A stretch of 64,000 nt of DNA from WHSP01 sp040905505 (GTDB lineage: Bacteria; Gemmatimonadota; Gemmatimonadetes; Longimicrobiales; Longimicrobiaceae): contig JBBDRL010000108.1 in NCBI GenBank assembly GCA_040905505.1, positions 1 through 64,000 on the forward strand. The letters are read 5' to 3'. Numbering within the stretch: the stretch's first letter is position 1; every line of letters starts with the position of its first letter. Below, in pieces: positions 19,212-28,169 of the stretch. The translations under genes and the position numbers were made by a program. Under the pieces are notes generated by a model, which saw only the letters and a list, made by a program, of their open reading frames with translations, did not search any database and had not been told where the DNA came from.

Positions 19212-19892
19212 GTGCAGTTGGCGAAGCCCATGACGTACACGGGAATCGGAGTGCTCGTCGCTTCGGTGGCGGTCGTGCTCGAAACCGGCGAAGCGACGCA
19301 GTCAGCGGTGCGGACAGAGACCGTACTTCCAGCGACGGTGGTTGAGCCGCCCGTGCAGCAGATGATGGAGCCGAGCGAGGAGCTGATCGCCGAGGCGCAG
19401 CACGCGCTGCGACGGAAAGCGATCCGGGAAGCGGCGAAGCACTACGACATCCGTCGCGACCTCGCGGCGACCATTCACGATATCGCCGTGGAGGAAGGTA
19501 TCGAGCCGGACCTGGCGTTCGGGCTGGTCTGGGTCGAGAGTCGCTTCGATCCTGAAGCGGTGAGTCACGCCGGTGCAGTCGGCCTCGCGCAACTGATGCC
19601 CGCGACGGCCAAAGGGCTGGATCCGGACATCCGGAGCTCCGAGCTGTTCGACCCCGAACGCAACCTGCGCCTGGGGATGCGCTATCTGCGGCATCTGACG
19701 GACCGTTACGATGGGAACCACCGGATGGCGCTGATCGCCTACAACCGCGGTCCTGGAACGGTCGCGCGGGTGCGTGCGGCCGGTGAAGATCCGTCGAATG
19801 GATACGCCGGAATGGTCCTGGAAAACCGGCTCCCGGACATCGCGCCGCTCCAGGTCGAAGGGCTCGGGCACGCTGCGCTACTCGCCGAATGA
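19212..19892 (+). CDS. Lytic transglycosylase (SLT domain)
   Basis: A 226-residue protein with an N-terminal hydrophobic anchor (TYTGIGVLVASVAVVL), a short linker, and an SLT fold from about residue 75. The catalytic Glu is in VWVESRFDPEAVS, followed by HAGAVGLAQLMPATA, MRYLRHLTDRYDGN and LIAYNRGPGTV. It should cleave the MurNAc-GlcNAc bond of peptidoglycan, forming 1,6-anhydro ends, while anchored in the inner membrane and facing the periplasm. The GTG at 19212 is supported by AAAGGGAG 7 bases upstream. The gene is convergent with the Omp85-like gene, leaving only 2 bases between stops. Confidence 0.9.
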   Translation: MQLAKPMTYTGIGVLVASVAVVLETGEATQSAVRTETVLPATVVEPPVQQMMEPSEELIAEAQHALRRKAIREAAKHYDIRRDLAATIHDIAVEEGIEPDLAFGLVWVESRFDPEAVSHAGAVGLAQLMPATAKGLDPDIRSSELFDPERNLRLGMRYLRHLTDRYDGNHRMALIAYNRGPGTVARVRAAGEDPSNGYAGMVLENRLPDIAPLQVEGLGHAALLAE

Positions 19893-19894
19893 CG

Positions 19895-22063
19895 CTACAG
19901 CGGTGCGTCCGCCGAGAGCTGCAGGGACCACCCCGATCCACCGCGGACGACATGGGCGAGATCCACTCTGAGGAGGCCATCCAGCACGCTCAGCCCGACG
20001 CCCGCGGAGATGGCCCCGGCCTCGACGCTCCAGTCTTCCCTCGGCCCCGCCCAGCCGGCGTCGGCGAAAAGGATGATGCGCGCGGCGGGCTGCTCGGTAC
20101 CGATCTCCACGCGTGCCGCCCAGAAGGCCTCCCCCGCAACACGGTCATCCGACTTCAGTCCGCGGACGGTGCCGCGCCCGCCCAGATACCAGTGCCGCTG
20201 CGCCGGTAGGCTGCCGGATGACGCGCCGGTGGACACATCGAGCGCCGCGAGAAACCGGCCGGGCAGTGGAAATACCGTGTAGACGGCCACCCCGGGTCGG
20301 ATGAACGAATAGGTACCGGTCTCCGCGAGGATTTCCACCGTCGCAGCGACGCGCGCTCTGCTCGGATCGAGACCCCACGACACGTCGACGCTCGCTTCGA
20401 GCCCGAGCTGATCGGCTTCGTCGGCCGCCGGATTCGACCGGAAGGGCTCCCCACCCCACCAATCTGAAACGCTGATATCGGTATGCTTTTCGACCCCCGC
20501 CTGCCGCTCCAGATAACCGCTTAGCCGCAGTGCCGCGCCCCGGAAGGCCCGCTCACCCTTGGCCCGCGCACCCAGCACGCGATAGTAGTCGCCCTGGTCC
20601 TCGCCGAAGATCAGGGCTGAGATTGAGTTGCCGAGTGAGAATGGGCGATCCCGCGGGGCGAAGGCGCTGAGCCGCTCGTAGAATCCGATCGACTCTTCAC
20701 CGTTCACGCCATCTCTCGTGAGTACGATTTCGAAGGACGGACGTCGCTCCGCCAGGCCGATCCAGAGTGTGCCGGACGCGGAGAGCGGCGCGAGATCGAG
20801 GCGGCCACTGCTCCCGAGTGTCACCCCTTCGACCCGGTTGTAGCGCGTCAGCGATCCGTCGATGGGGGTCCAGCGGTAGCTCGGGCGTTGCGTCAATATC
20901 CGCCGCCAGGCAGCGGACTCGACGAAGCCGGCCAGCTCGTCCAGCTCCCGACCGGTCGCCAGCCGTTCATCGGGCGCATAGATCGAGTGCGGGAGGTATT
21001 CGTTCCGGAGCAGTGACGCTGAATCGCGCGGCACGAAGATCGTGATCGGGCGGCAATCGTCCTCACCATCGGCGACCGACTCATCCATATCATCGTCATC
21101 GTGGCCCTCGTCATCCTCGCCTTCGGCCCCGGTGCAAGCGGTTTCGACAGTGCGGAAGGTGGCGGTATCGACGGGTTCGAATCCCGGCCACGGCTGCTGG
21201 TCCGTATAGATGCGGTAATCGTCGAAGCGCTCCTCGATGGCGACGGGGACCGAAATTCCGCCCACGCTGGCGGTCCCCTCGAAGAGCATCAACCGTGGCA
21301 TCCACCAGCGGCCCTCCCAGAGCCCGTACTCGACCGTCAGGTAGCGGATGTCGAACACCCCCTCCGGGAGAGGCAGGGGGATCAGGCCGGCGGATGGCTG
21401 GACGCGCAGTGGAGCCGCGAGATCGAACGCCCCCCGCACCGGCGCGTTGGTGTCGGCATCCAACCAGAAGGAACCGCTGAGCAGATTCGACCGCGCCTGC
21501 CGGGGAATCACTTCCAGCTCCAGCAGCCGCACAGTACGGCCCGCAGCGAGTCGGATCGTGGTCGTTTCACCCGACCGGTAGCGGTAGTGCTGCTCGCTCC
21601 CGGCCGCCAGCGGGTGGATGACGGCGTCCGAATCGTCCTCGTCATCGGGCAGAGAGAGCACCCGGCTGCTACCCGGGGGTCGGGCACGGGCACGGGCGCC
21701 CTCGAGAAGTCGCCGATCCGCCGGCGGCGTGATCTCGGAGCGGAAGACCGGAAGCACCTCCCTGGCTCCAAGGATCTGTGCCCGCCGCAGCCCGCCGCGA
21801 GTCCAGGTGACGCGCGAGACCACCTCGTGACGCGCGAGCAGGCGATCCCGACGCCCGGCCTGTAGCCCCACGGACACACGCTCGCGCGCCGTCGCCTCGT
21901 ACGCGGTGATCACGGAGAAACTGGTATCGGAATGCGACCGTGCGCCGGCCAGGAGTCGCGCGGCACCGTCGTCCAGATACGCCCCTGCCGGCGATGCCTG
22001 ACCCGCTCCGGAAATCGGCCGCAGAACGAGAAGCAGCAGGACCGACACGATGGTTCGAAGCAT
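19895..22063 (-). CDS. Omp85/BamA-TamA-like outer-membrane protein
   Basis: A 722-residue exported protein. The ATG at 22063 precedes a signal sequence (TIVSVLLLLVLRPISGAG). The N-terminal half is a soluble region, with an acidic loop around residues 325-345 (DDEGHDDDDMDE). The C-terminal third matches the surface-antigen/Omp85 barrel: HWYLGGRGTVRGLKSDD resembles the conserved RGY/F motif region, then EAFWAARVEIGTEQ and RIILFADAGWAG, ending in alternating strands. POTRA repeats are not evident, so it may be a specialised two-domain relative rather than BamA itself. Its partner or substrate is unknown. Confidence 0.72.
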   Translation of the reverse strand: MLRTIVSVLLLLVLRPISGAGQASPAGAYLDDGAARLLAGARSHSDTSFSVITAYEATARERVSVGLQAGRRDRLLARHEVVSRVTWTRGGLRRAQILGAREVLPVFRSEITPPADRRLLEGARARARPPGSSRVLSLPDDEDDSDAVIHPLAAGSEQHYRYRSGETTTIRLAAGRTVRLLELEVIPRQARSNLLSGSFWLDADTNAPVRGAFDLAAPLRVQPSAGLIPLPLPEGVFDIRYLTVEYGLWEGRWWMPRLMLFEGTASVGGISVPVAIEERFDDYRIYTDQQPWPGFEPVDTATFRTVETACTGAEGEDDEGHDDDDMDESVADGEDDCRPITIFVPRDSASLLRNEYLPHSIYAPDERLATGRELDELAGFVESAAWRRILTQRPSYRWTPIDGSLTRYNRVEGVTLGSSGRLDLAPLSASGTLWIGLAERRPSFEIVLTRDGVNGEESIGFYERLSAFAPRDRPFSLGNSISALIFGEDQGDYYRVLGARAKGERAFRGAALRLSGYLERQAGVEKHTDISVSDWWGGEPFRSNPAADEADQLGLEASVDVSWGLDPSRARVAATVEILAETGTYSFIRPGVAVYTVFPLPGRFLAALDVSTGASSGSLPAQRHWYLGGRGTVRGLKSDDRVAGEAFWAARVEIGTEQPAARIILFADAGWAGPREDWSVEAGAISAGVGLSVLDGLLRVDLAHVVRGGSGWSLQLSADAPL

Positions 22064-22491
22064 GGACCACCAAGAAAAGGAAGGGCCGTAGACGCTCAAT
22101 CATCTACGACCCCTGCGACGGGAAGGTTTCAGCTGTCCGCCGCACACACTCACTCTTCGTCAGCGCGGTCCCCCGGCCCTGGGCCCTGCCATATGCTCGG
22201 GTTCCAGGCGGCTCGCGACGGACGGACACCGGCCGATATCAACTCCTCGCCGACCGGCGAATACGGTAGGATCTGCGTCGCCGTGCCGGCCGCAGGAACC
22301 ATGGCCAGGGATATCAGGTATGGCGCGACGCCGCCCGCGAACGGAACGACATCGAGGCTGAGGTCGGCGCCCAGGCGTGGGGTCTGATCGCCAATCGCGT
22401 CGACTTCAGCCTGACCCCGGCCGCTTCATCCACTAGGATAGATCCCACGAGCCCCGCTACCGGCTGATCCGGCCGGGAGCGGGCAAGAAAA
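22064..22491. other. Intergenic region with possible gene remnant
   Basis: No complete gene is visible. Around 22268-22450 one plus-strand frame reads like protein (YQVWRDAARERNDIEAEVGA, then QAWGLIANRVDFSLTPA) but it is preceded by a stop, has no start codon or ribosome binding site, and ends in TGA. It may be the eroded tail of a former gene. The left end must hold the promoter of the leftward Omp85-like gene. Confidence 0.3.
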
Positions 22492-22528
22492 ACTGCGCGG
22501 CACGCGAGTCCTTCGCGAGCCGCGCAGT
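22492..22528. terminator. Hairpin upstream of iron operon
   Basis: ACTGCGCGGC (22492-22501) pairs perfectly with GCCGCGCAGT (22519-22528), and the inner ACGCGA/TCGCGA arms extend the stem with one mismatch. No strong T-run follows. The same AACTGCGCGGC(A/T)CGC left arm recurs in the hairpin at 29555, at the other end of the rightward block. Confidence 0.55.
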
Positions 22529-22657
22529 GCTACCTACCTTGCTCCACTACCTCCCACCTCGATCCCAAGGCGCGAAACAATCCACCGCTTGATCCACAAG
22601 CCACGGCACGACATACGATTAACCCCCTCCCCTCGGCTCCTTCCCCCCACGGCCTTC

Positions 22658-22686
22658 TTGACACGCCCCGCCCCGCGCACTACCCT
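22658..22686 (+). promoter_or_regulatory. Promoter of the TonB-receptor operon
   Basis: A perfect TTGACA (-35, 22658-22663), a 17-base spacer, and TACCCT (-10, 22681-22686) point rightward. The Fur box begins 11 bases after the -10, over the predicted transcription start. Confidence 0.7.
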
Positions 22687-22696
22687 GTGGCGAAGT

Positions 22697-22717
22697 GTTT
22701 GAGAATGATTCTCAAAC
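22697..22717. promoter_or_regulatory. Fur box (10-1-10 palindrome)
   Basis: The perfect palindrome of arms GTTTGAGAAT and ATTCTCAAAC around a central G contains TGAGAATGATTCTCA, a 7-1-7 Fur operator core. It lies directly downstream of a TTGACA promoter and upstream of a TonB-dependent receptor. Iron-loaded Fur would block transcription there. Confidence 0.88.
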
Positions 22718-22741
22718 CCAAACAATGATTCCTGATTAGCG

Positions 22742-22921
22742 ATGCGCACACTTGGGGTACTGCTTGGCGCGCTCCTGCTCCTGCTGCTGCAGGGGTGTGA
22801 GGACGATCCGATCCTGGCACCGACCGAGGATAACAGCGGTGGAGGCAGCTACGGGAATATGTCGCCGCTATCGGTGCCCGGGGCCGTGGAATCTCTTCGG
22901 TCCAATCCTGAACTTTTCTGA
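22742..22921 (+). CDS. Small lipoprotein leading the iron operon
   Basis: A 59-residue product. It starts MRTLGVLLGALLLLLLQGC, a lipoprotein signal with lipobox LLQGC (Cys19), followed by an acidic, Gly/Ser-rich 40-residue mature peptide (EDDPILAPTED) with no further Cys. The gene is 24 bases downstream of the Fur box and 12 bases upstream of the TonB receptor, so it is the first gene of the iron-regulated unit. Its start context (TTAGCGATGCG) is repeated almost exactly at the next gene. No SD sequence is obvious. Family unknown; the position suggests an accessory lipoprotein for the receptor or a leader. Confidence 0.65.
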   Translation: MRTLGVLLGALLLLLLQGCEDDPILAPTEDNSGGGSYGNMSPLSVPGAVESLRSNPELF

Positions 22922-22933
22922 TCAGTGTTAGCG

Positions 22934-25402
22934 ATGCGAAGTATTTTGCTGGCGGTCTTTCTCTCATTGCTGCCCTGGAGTGCCGTCGCCCAGGGCGTGG
23001 GGAACTCTCTGGGAACGGTATCGGGACGAGTAACGGATGACGACACGGGCGCCCCCGTCCCTGGCGTAACACTGACGGCCATCGCAGCAGGAGAGAGGCG
23101 CGGCAGCACGATATCCGACGCCGGCGGCCGATTCGTTCTTGCCGTGGAGGGGAACACCGTCGTCCTGCGGGCGGAACGTCTGGGATACGGAGCCGCGTCG
23201 GTGGAAGTGCCGGTCGAGGCGAACGGGGTGACCGAGGTGGAGCTTCGGCTGACGGCGTCGGCGATCGCGCTGCTGCCGATCGAGATCATCGGGGCGGCGG
23301 CGGCGCACCGGCGGATGGAAGGCGCGGCCACGCGGCTCACTCCGCGGATGGTGAAGCAGATCGCGCCGATCGGGACGCAGGAGCTGTTGCAGCATGTCCC
23401 GGGCGTATCGGGCTTTTCGGACGACGGAATCGGCAATTCGCGGATCAGCATCGGCATCCGGGGGCTGAACCCCCGGCGGAGCTCGCGGGTGCTGTTCCTG
23501 GAGGACGGGATTCCGATCCAGCCAGCGCTCTATCTGTACCCGAACATGTACTACAATCCACCGGCGGAGCGGATCGACCGGGTGGAGGTGATCAAGGGGA
23601 GCGGCGCCATCCGGTACGGGCCGCATACGATGGGTGGCGTGGTGAACTACATCACGAGCCGTCCGCGAGCGGAGTTCGGAGGGTCGAGTCAGTTGGTCGC
23701 CGGCAGCAACGGCTTCCTGAGTCTCTTCACCGAGATGGGTGGCTGGGGGACGCGGGAGATCCAGCCCGAGCTGCAACTGCTCTTCAAGCGGGGAGATGGC
23801 TTCCGCGAGAACAACGGCTTCGAGCAATACAACGGAACGATCAAGTTGAACCTCCTGCCGGATCCCGATCGGATGGTCTACGTGAAGGCGAACGTGAACT
23901 TCGAGGATTCGAACGCCACCTACACCGGGCTGACGGAGTATTCGTTCCGCACGAATCCGGACTTCAATCCGAAGGAACATGACAATTTCCGGGTGTTTCG
24001 CGCGGCTCTGGACGTGCTCTACAACCGCCGTGTGACGTCCACGCTGACGAGCGACACCCGCACCTACGTGAACGTGTTCGACAGGCAGTGGTGGCGGGAG
24101 GATGACGTGTTCGTCCGTTCCGGCCAGTGGGACGGCCAGGCCGTCGATCCGGTGCCGCCGTATCAGCCGGGCGACCTCATTCGCGTCGGAGGAGGAGCGA
24201 GCAGTCAGGGCAATCTCCGCAGGTTCTATGTGGGGGGGATCGAGCAGTCCTACAATCTGGAGAGCAGTCTGCTCGGCATCCCGGCGGAATTGACCATCGG
24301 GGCGCGTGCGCACTGGGAACGTTTCATCGACGACAAGAAGCGCGGAGATACGCCAGACGCCCGCGACGGCGTGTACTTCACCGGCGATCCAGAGGACCTG
24401 ACTACGGTGGAAATCGTAGGGCAGAGTCATCACTACGAGACCACTGCACTGTCCCTCTTCGCCTCCGACCGGCTCGAAGCCGGGCGCCTTACGGTGACCC
24501 CCGGGATTCGTTTCGAGCTCTTCGAGCAGGAACGCATCGATCGGATGCAGGGGTCACGCTACGAGGACAAGACCAGTTGGGTCCTCCTGCCGGGGATCGG
24601 GGCGAACTACGCGCTGGGGAATTACAACCTGTTCGCTGGAATCCACCGGGGCTACACCCCTCCCTCCAGCGGCACGCTCCGGGTGGTGAACTTCGGCGCC
24701 GACGAGGGCGACGGGGGGCTGGACCTCCGTCCCGAGACGAGCTGGAACTATGAGGCGGGCCTTCGCGGCGAGCTTTCCTGGCTCTCGCTGGAGGCCGCCG
24801 CGTTTCGGGTGGAGATCGAGGACCTCGTGGCGGCTGGACGGGGAACGGCGTTCCACAATCTCGGGCGCACGAATACCGCCGGCGTCGAGCTCGGCGCCAC
24901 CGCACGCGCCTCGACGCTTGCTCGCTTCCTGCCGGACTTCAATCTCGTCTACACCTTTCTCGAAAGCGAGGTAGAAGAGGGAGTCGTTCGCTCGGCGGTC
25001 GTCTCCGGGGGGACGCCGGTCAGTATCGCCGGCCACGAGCTTCCCTACGCGCCCCGTCACACGGTCGTCGCGGGGATCTCCACCGATCGCCCGGGCGGCC
25101 TCTCTCTGCGCACGGACGTGCGATACGTCAGCGAGGTGTTCACCGACTTCGAGAACATCCGCGAGACGTACAACCGCGGGGATACGGGGCCGGTTCCCGC
25201 GTACACGGTGGTCGACGCCAGCGTCGGCTACGGTATCCGCGACGGCGTCACGGCGACGCTCGGCGCGAAGAACCTTCTGGATGAGATTTACATCGGGTCC
25301 CGGCTGCATTCCAACCCGGGGCAGCCGCAGGCCAATCTCAGCTCGGGAATCATTCCAGGTCCACGCCGCCAGATCACATTCGGGCTCCGCTACGACTTCT
25401 GA
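22934..25402 (+). CDS. TonB-dependent receptor, FecA-like
   Basis: An 822-residue outer-membrane receptor with a signal peptide ending at about residue 20 (SAVAQ). It has a carboxypeptidase-regulatory-like domain (about 27-100; GTVSGRVTDDDTGAPVPGVT), a plug (TPRMVKQIAPIGTQELLQHV, IRGLNPRRSSRVLFLEDGIP, RIDRVEVIKGSGAIRYGPHT, MGGVVNYIT) and a 22-strand-type barrel ending GPRRQITFGLRYDF with terminal Phe. The plug resembles the FecA/iron-chelate group. It should import a ferric chelate using TonB-ExbBD energy; no tonB or exbBD gene is present here. The Fur box and promoter upstream show iron repression. The ATG at 22934 is chosen by the signal peptide. Confidence 0.92.
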   Translation: MRSILLAVFLSLLPWSAVAQGVGNSLGTVSGRVTDDDTGAPVPGVTLTAIAAGERRGSTISDAGGRFVLAVEGNTVVLRAERLGYGAASVEVPVEANGVTEVELRLTASAIALLPIEIIGAAAAHRRMEGAATRLTPRMVKQIAPIGTQELLQHVPGVSGFSDDGIGNSRISIGIRGLNPRRSSRVLFLEDGIPIQPALYLYPNMYYNPPAERIDRVEVIKGSGAIRYGPHTMGGVVNYITSRPRAEFGGSSQLVAGSNGFLSLFTEMGGWGTREIQPELQLLFKRGDGFRENNGFEQYNGTIKLNLLPDPDRMVYVKANVNFEDSNATYTGLTEYSFRTNPDFNPKEHDNFRVFRAALDVLYNRRVTSTLTSDTRTYVNVFDRQWWREDDVFVRSGQWDGQAVDPVPPYQPGDLIRVGGGASSQGNLRRFYVGGIEQSYNLESSLLGIPAELTIGARAHWERFIDDKKRGDTPDARDGVYFTGDPEDLTTVEIVGQSHHYETTALSLFASDRLEAGRLTVTPGIRFELFEQERIDRMQGSRYEDKTSWVLLPGIGANYALGNYNLFAGIHRGYTPPSSGTLRVVNFGADEGDGGLDLRPETSWNYEAGLRGELSWLSLEAAAFRVEIEDLVAAGRGTAFHNLGRTNTAGVELGATARASTLARFLPDFNLVYTFLESEVEEGVVRSAVVSGGTPVSIAGHELPYAPRHTVVAGISTDRPGGLSLRTDVRYVSEVFTDFENIRETYNRGDTGPVPAYTVVDASVGYGIRDGVTATLGAKNLLDEIYIGSRLHSNPGQPQANLSSGIIPGPRRQITFGLRYDF

Positions 25403-25437
25403 CCGGAGCCATCCACCCGCAAGCGTTGAACTCTTTC

Positions 25438-26754
25438 ATGAAGACGATGACCACTCTGCGTACACTGCTGCTCCCGCTCCTCCTGCTCACGACCGCCGCG
25501 TGCGACGGTACCACACCAACCGATCCCGGCGGTGATCCCGGACCCGACGAGATCCCGGTCCCCTCTGCGTATGTATTCGATTCGCGGTTCGAGTCCGGGA
25601 CCAGCAGCGTGAGTTATCCCGGGCAGACCGTGCGGAACCTCCTGGTGCAGGACCTCAAGATCGCAATAAGCCGCCTGGGAACGGCCGGGGCCGAGCCGAT
25701 CACGGTGCAGGACCTCAAGAACCTGTACGAGTACGACGACGCGCTCGATCTGAGCACGCTGAGCGACGGGGGGGCGGCGCCCGCCAAGGAGGTCCGGTAC
25801 TCCGCGATCTCCACGGGCAAGAGCCTGAAAGGGGGACCGATCGCGGAAGATGTCGTGATCGGCTACGGGAAGACGACCGATGAGCTGATGAACGAGTGGT
25901 TCGGGGTGATCGCCGCCAACGCTCAGGATCCCGAGAAACTGGGCACCCCGGCGGTCTACACGACGGACGAAGGCGTGGACCTGAGCCAGATGATCGAGAA
26001 GGTGCTCCATGGTGCGGTCGCCTATCAGCGCGGCACCGGGAACTACCTGGCGAATCTGCTCGAGCAGCCCAACGCTGCCGCCGAGCCGAACCAGCCGTTC
26101 ACCAAGATGGAGCACTACTGGGACGAAGCATTCGGATACTTCGGAGCTGCGCGCGACTTTGGCCGCTACACGGACGCACAGCTCGCGGGCTCCAGTCAGG
26201 AGTTCACCTTCGACTCCGATGGCGACGGGCGGATCGACTTCGAATCGGAGTACAACTTCGCTTTCGCCAAGGGTGCCGGGAAGCGCGACAGCGGGGGCAC
26301 GGGAGTGGATTTCACTCGCGACATCTTCGAGGCGTTCCTCGCGGGACGCACGCTCATCGTGAACCAGGGGACGACGCAGGCGATCGCCGCGGAAGCCACG
26401 AAGGTATCGCAGACGTGGGAGAAGATCATCGCCGCCACCGTCGTGCACTACATCAACGACGTTCTCGACGACATGGCGACCCTCACCGCTGAACAGGTCG
26501 CGGCGAAGAACCATACGGCGCTCAATACCCATTGGGGCGAGCTGAAGGGGTATGCCATCGGCCTCCAGTTCAACCCGGCCAAGCTGATCTCCACCAGCCA
26601 GCTCGAGCAATTCCATTCGCTGGTGGGCAACGCGCCGGTGTACGCCCTGCCGGGAAGCGCCGCCTATGACGCCGCCGTCGAGGATCTCGCCGCGGCCAAG
26701 CCGATCCTTCAGGAGGCGTACGATTTCTCCGATTCGAACATGGCGAACTGGTGA
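25438..26754 (+). CDS. DUF4856 lipoprotein, iron operon
   Basis: A 438-residue exported lipoprotein (lipobox LLTTAAC, then a Pro/Asp/Gly-rich linker). The body reads as DUF4856: YVFDSRFESGTSSVSYPGQT, TDELMNEWFGVIAANAQD, YTTDEGVDLSQMIEKVLHGA, QPFTKMEHYWDEAFGYFGA and FNPAKLISTSQLEQFHSLVG. A DSDGDGRIDFESE stretch looks like a Ca2+-binding loop. DUF4856 proteins often sit beside TonB receptors and imelysin-like proteins and are thought to act in iron uptake; that role is inference. It follows the receptor by 35 bases and should share the Fur-controlled promoter. The ATG at 25438 gives a good signal peptide; the ribosome binding site is unclear. Confidence 0.85.
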   Translation: MKTMTTLRTLLLPLLLLTTAACDGTTPTDPGGDPGPDEIPVPSAYVFDSRFESGTSSVSYPGQTVRNLLVQDLKIAISRLGTAGAEPITVQDLKNLYEYDDALDLSTLSDGGAAPAKEVRYSAISTGKSLKGGPIAEDVVIGYGKTTDELMNEWFGVIAANAQDPEKLGTPAVYTTDEGVDLSQMIEKVLHGAVAYQRGTGNYLANLLEQPNAAAEPNQPFTKMEHYWDEAFGYFGAARDFGRYTDAQLAGSSQEFTFDSDGDGRIDFESEYNFAFAKGAGKRDSGGTGVDFTRDIFEAFLAGRTLIVNQGTTQAIAAEATKVSQTWEKIIAATVVHYINDVLDDMATLTAEQVAAKNHTALNTHWGELKGYAIGLQFNPAKLISTSQLEQFHSLVGNAPVYALPGSAAYDAAVEDLAAAKPILQEAYDFSDSNMANW

Positions 26755-26797
26755 GACCAGCGGTCCTGGAGCCACCCTCCCCGAGGGTGCCTCCCCG

Positions 26798-26807
26798 NNN
26801 NNNNNNN
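26798..26807. other. Scaffold gap (10 N)
   Basis: Ten ambiguous bases break the sequence 43 bases after the DUF4856 stop. True gap length is unknown. The start of the next gene is lost in or before it, so continuity of the operon across this point is not proven. Confidence 0.95.
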
Positions 26808-26809
26808 TC

Positions 26810-28165
26810 GCCCTCTTCGCGCTCGCGGTCGTCTCCCGACTGGTCACGACCGTTTACTACATCGAGGACGCGGACAGCCTGCGCTTTGCCCTCAGCGTCA
26901 TGGACTACAGCGTAGCGGACCTGCGGCCTCACTTTCCGGGCTACCCCGTTTTTGCTTTCGCGGCCAAGGTACTCACGGCCGCGACCGGGAGCTATGCGGT
27001 CGCCTTTTCATTGCTGGGCGCGTTCGCGACGTTCACGATCATCTACTATCTGCAGCGCCTTCTACGCTGCGATCCGGCCGACCCCGCCGGACTCGTTCTG
27101 GCGGCGCTGATCCTCTTGAACCCCATGGTGTGGCTGCTGAGCAACCGCTACATGCCCGACCTCCTCGGTGCGGCGTGCGCCGTGGCAGCGGTTTACCACC
27201 TCCTCCACCACAAGCGCGATCTCGGGTTCTTTCTCGCGGGGCTGCTCGCAGGTATCCGGCTTTCGTTCGTTCCGCTTCTGATTCCGCCGGCGCTCTTCGC
27301 CCTGCGAACGCGCACGATTCGCAATCTCGTGTTCGGGGCTCTCGGCGTGCTCGTCTGGCTGGTTCCCCTGGTGATCGATACGGGGTGGGCAGAGCTGATC
27401 GCGGCCGCCCGACGGCAGACGGAGGGACACTTCGGCGACTTCGGCGGAACCGTTTACACAGAGCCGGTGTTGCGCCAGCGCATTACGGGTGCAGTCCGAG
27501 GCGTCTGGGCGCATGGCCTGGGCGGTTATTGGACGATGCGTCATCCGATCACGCTGCTCGTGGGCGCCGGATTCGCCGCCGCTCTCGCCGCCGGAGTCCA
27601 GCCGCTACGCAGAGCCATGCCCCGTCATATCCTCGGGACGATCGCGGCCAGCTTCGTGACTTACCTCGTATGGATCTCGCTGTACCAGAACGTGATCCAC
27701 AAGAGCCGTCACGTCCTCCCGCTCGTGCTGTTCGTGCTCCTGGTCGCGGCGATGGGCACCTGGGAGCTCACCCGACGCGGGCGGATGGGACAGATCGTCG
27801 TCGGTCTGTTTCTCACCAGCTACGCTGTCGTAACGCTGACCGTGGTCACGCAGCACCGGCAGCCGACGGCCATCGCACAGGTGGCGGAGCAGCTCCGTGA
27901 GGTCGATGCGGGAGAGCTGTACGTGTTCTCGATTCCTCTGGCGAACTTCTATCTCGCATCGGTGGGTGTGGAGGCCCACTTCGTCTCGACGGAACCGGGC
28001 GTGACGCCCACGGCGCCACCGGACGGGGCTCGTACGTTTGCGGTGGGCGTGGATCCCGGCTGGACGAGATCGGCATCGTCGTCACAATCCTTTTACCACA
28101 ACCCGTTCGTGAACCCGATGTGGCCCCAGATCGTGGTACGCGAGTACGTCCGGGAGGAGGAGTGA
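26810..28165 (+). CDS. GT-C-like polytopic membrane protein (5' end in gap)
   Basis: 451 residues are readable from the first full codon after the gap; the start is missing. The protein has about nine TM segments (for example FSLLGAFATFTIIYYL, LGFFLAGLLAGIRLSFV, LVFGALGVLVWLVPLVI, ILGTIAASFVTYLVWISLY, LPLVLFVLLVAAM) and a short soluble C-terminus. An acidic YYIEDADSLRFAL motif after the first TM matches where GT-C/PMT-family glycosyltransferases carry a catalytic acid. It would then transfer sugar from a polyprenyl-phosphate donor outside the inner membrane. It lies 4 bases before the FAD protein gene, so the two are coupled. Family assignment moderate. Confidence 0.65.
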   Translation, partial: ALFALAVVSRLVTTVYYIEDADSLRFALSVMDYSVADLRPHFPGYPVFAFAAKVLTAATGSYAVAFSLLGAFATFTIIYYLQRLLRCDPADPAGLVLAALILLNPMVWLLSNRYMPDLLGAACAVAAVYHLLHHKRDLGFFLAGLLAGIRLSFVPLLIPPALFALRTRTIRNLVFGALGVLVWLVPLVIDTGWAELIAAARRQTEGHFGDFGGTVYTEPVLRQRITGAVRGVWAHGLGGYWTMRHPITLLVGAGFAAALAAGVQPLRRAMPRHILGTIAASFVTYLVWISLYQNVIHKSRHVLPLVLFVLLVAAMGTWELTRRGRMGQIVVGLFLTSYAVVTLTVVTQHRQPTAIAQVAEQLREVDAGELYVFSIPLANFYLASVGVEAHFVSTEPGVTPTAPPDGARTFAVGVDPGWTRSASSSQSFYHNPFVNPMWPQIVVREYVREEE

Positions 28166-28169
28166 GCCA

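Noticed and set aside
26666..26797. GT-C gene starting inside the DUF4856 gene
   Set aside because: The open frame before the gap is a shadow of the DUF4856 coding sequence; the real start must lie in or near the gap.
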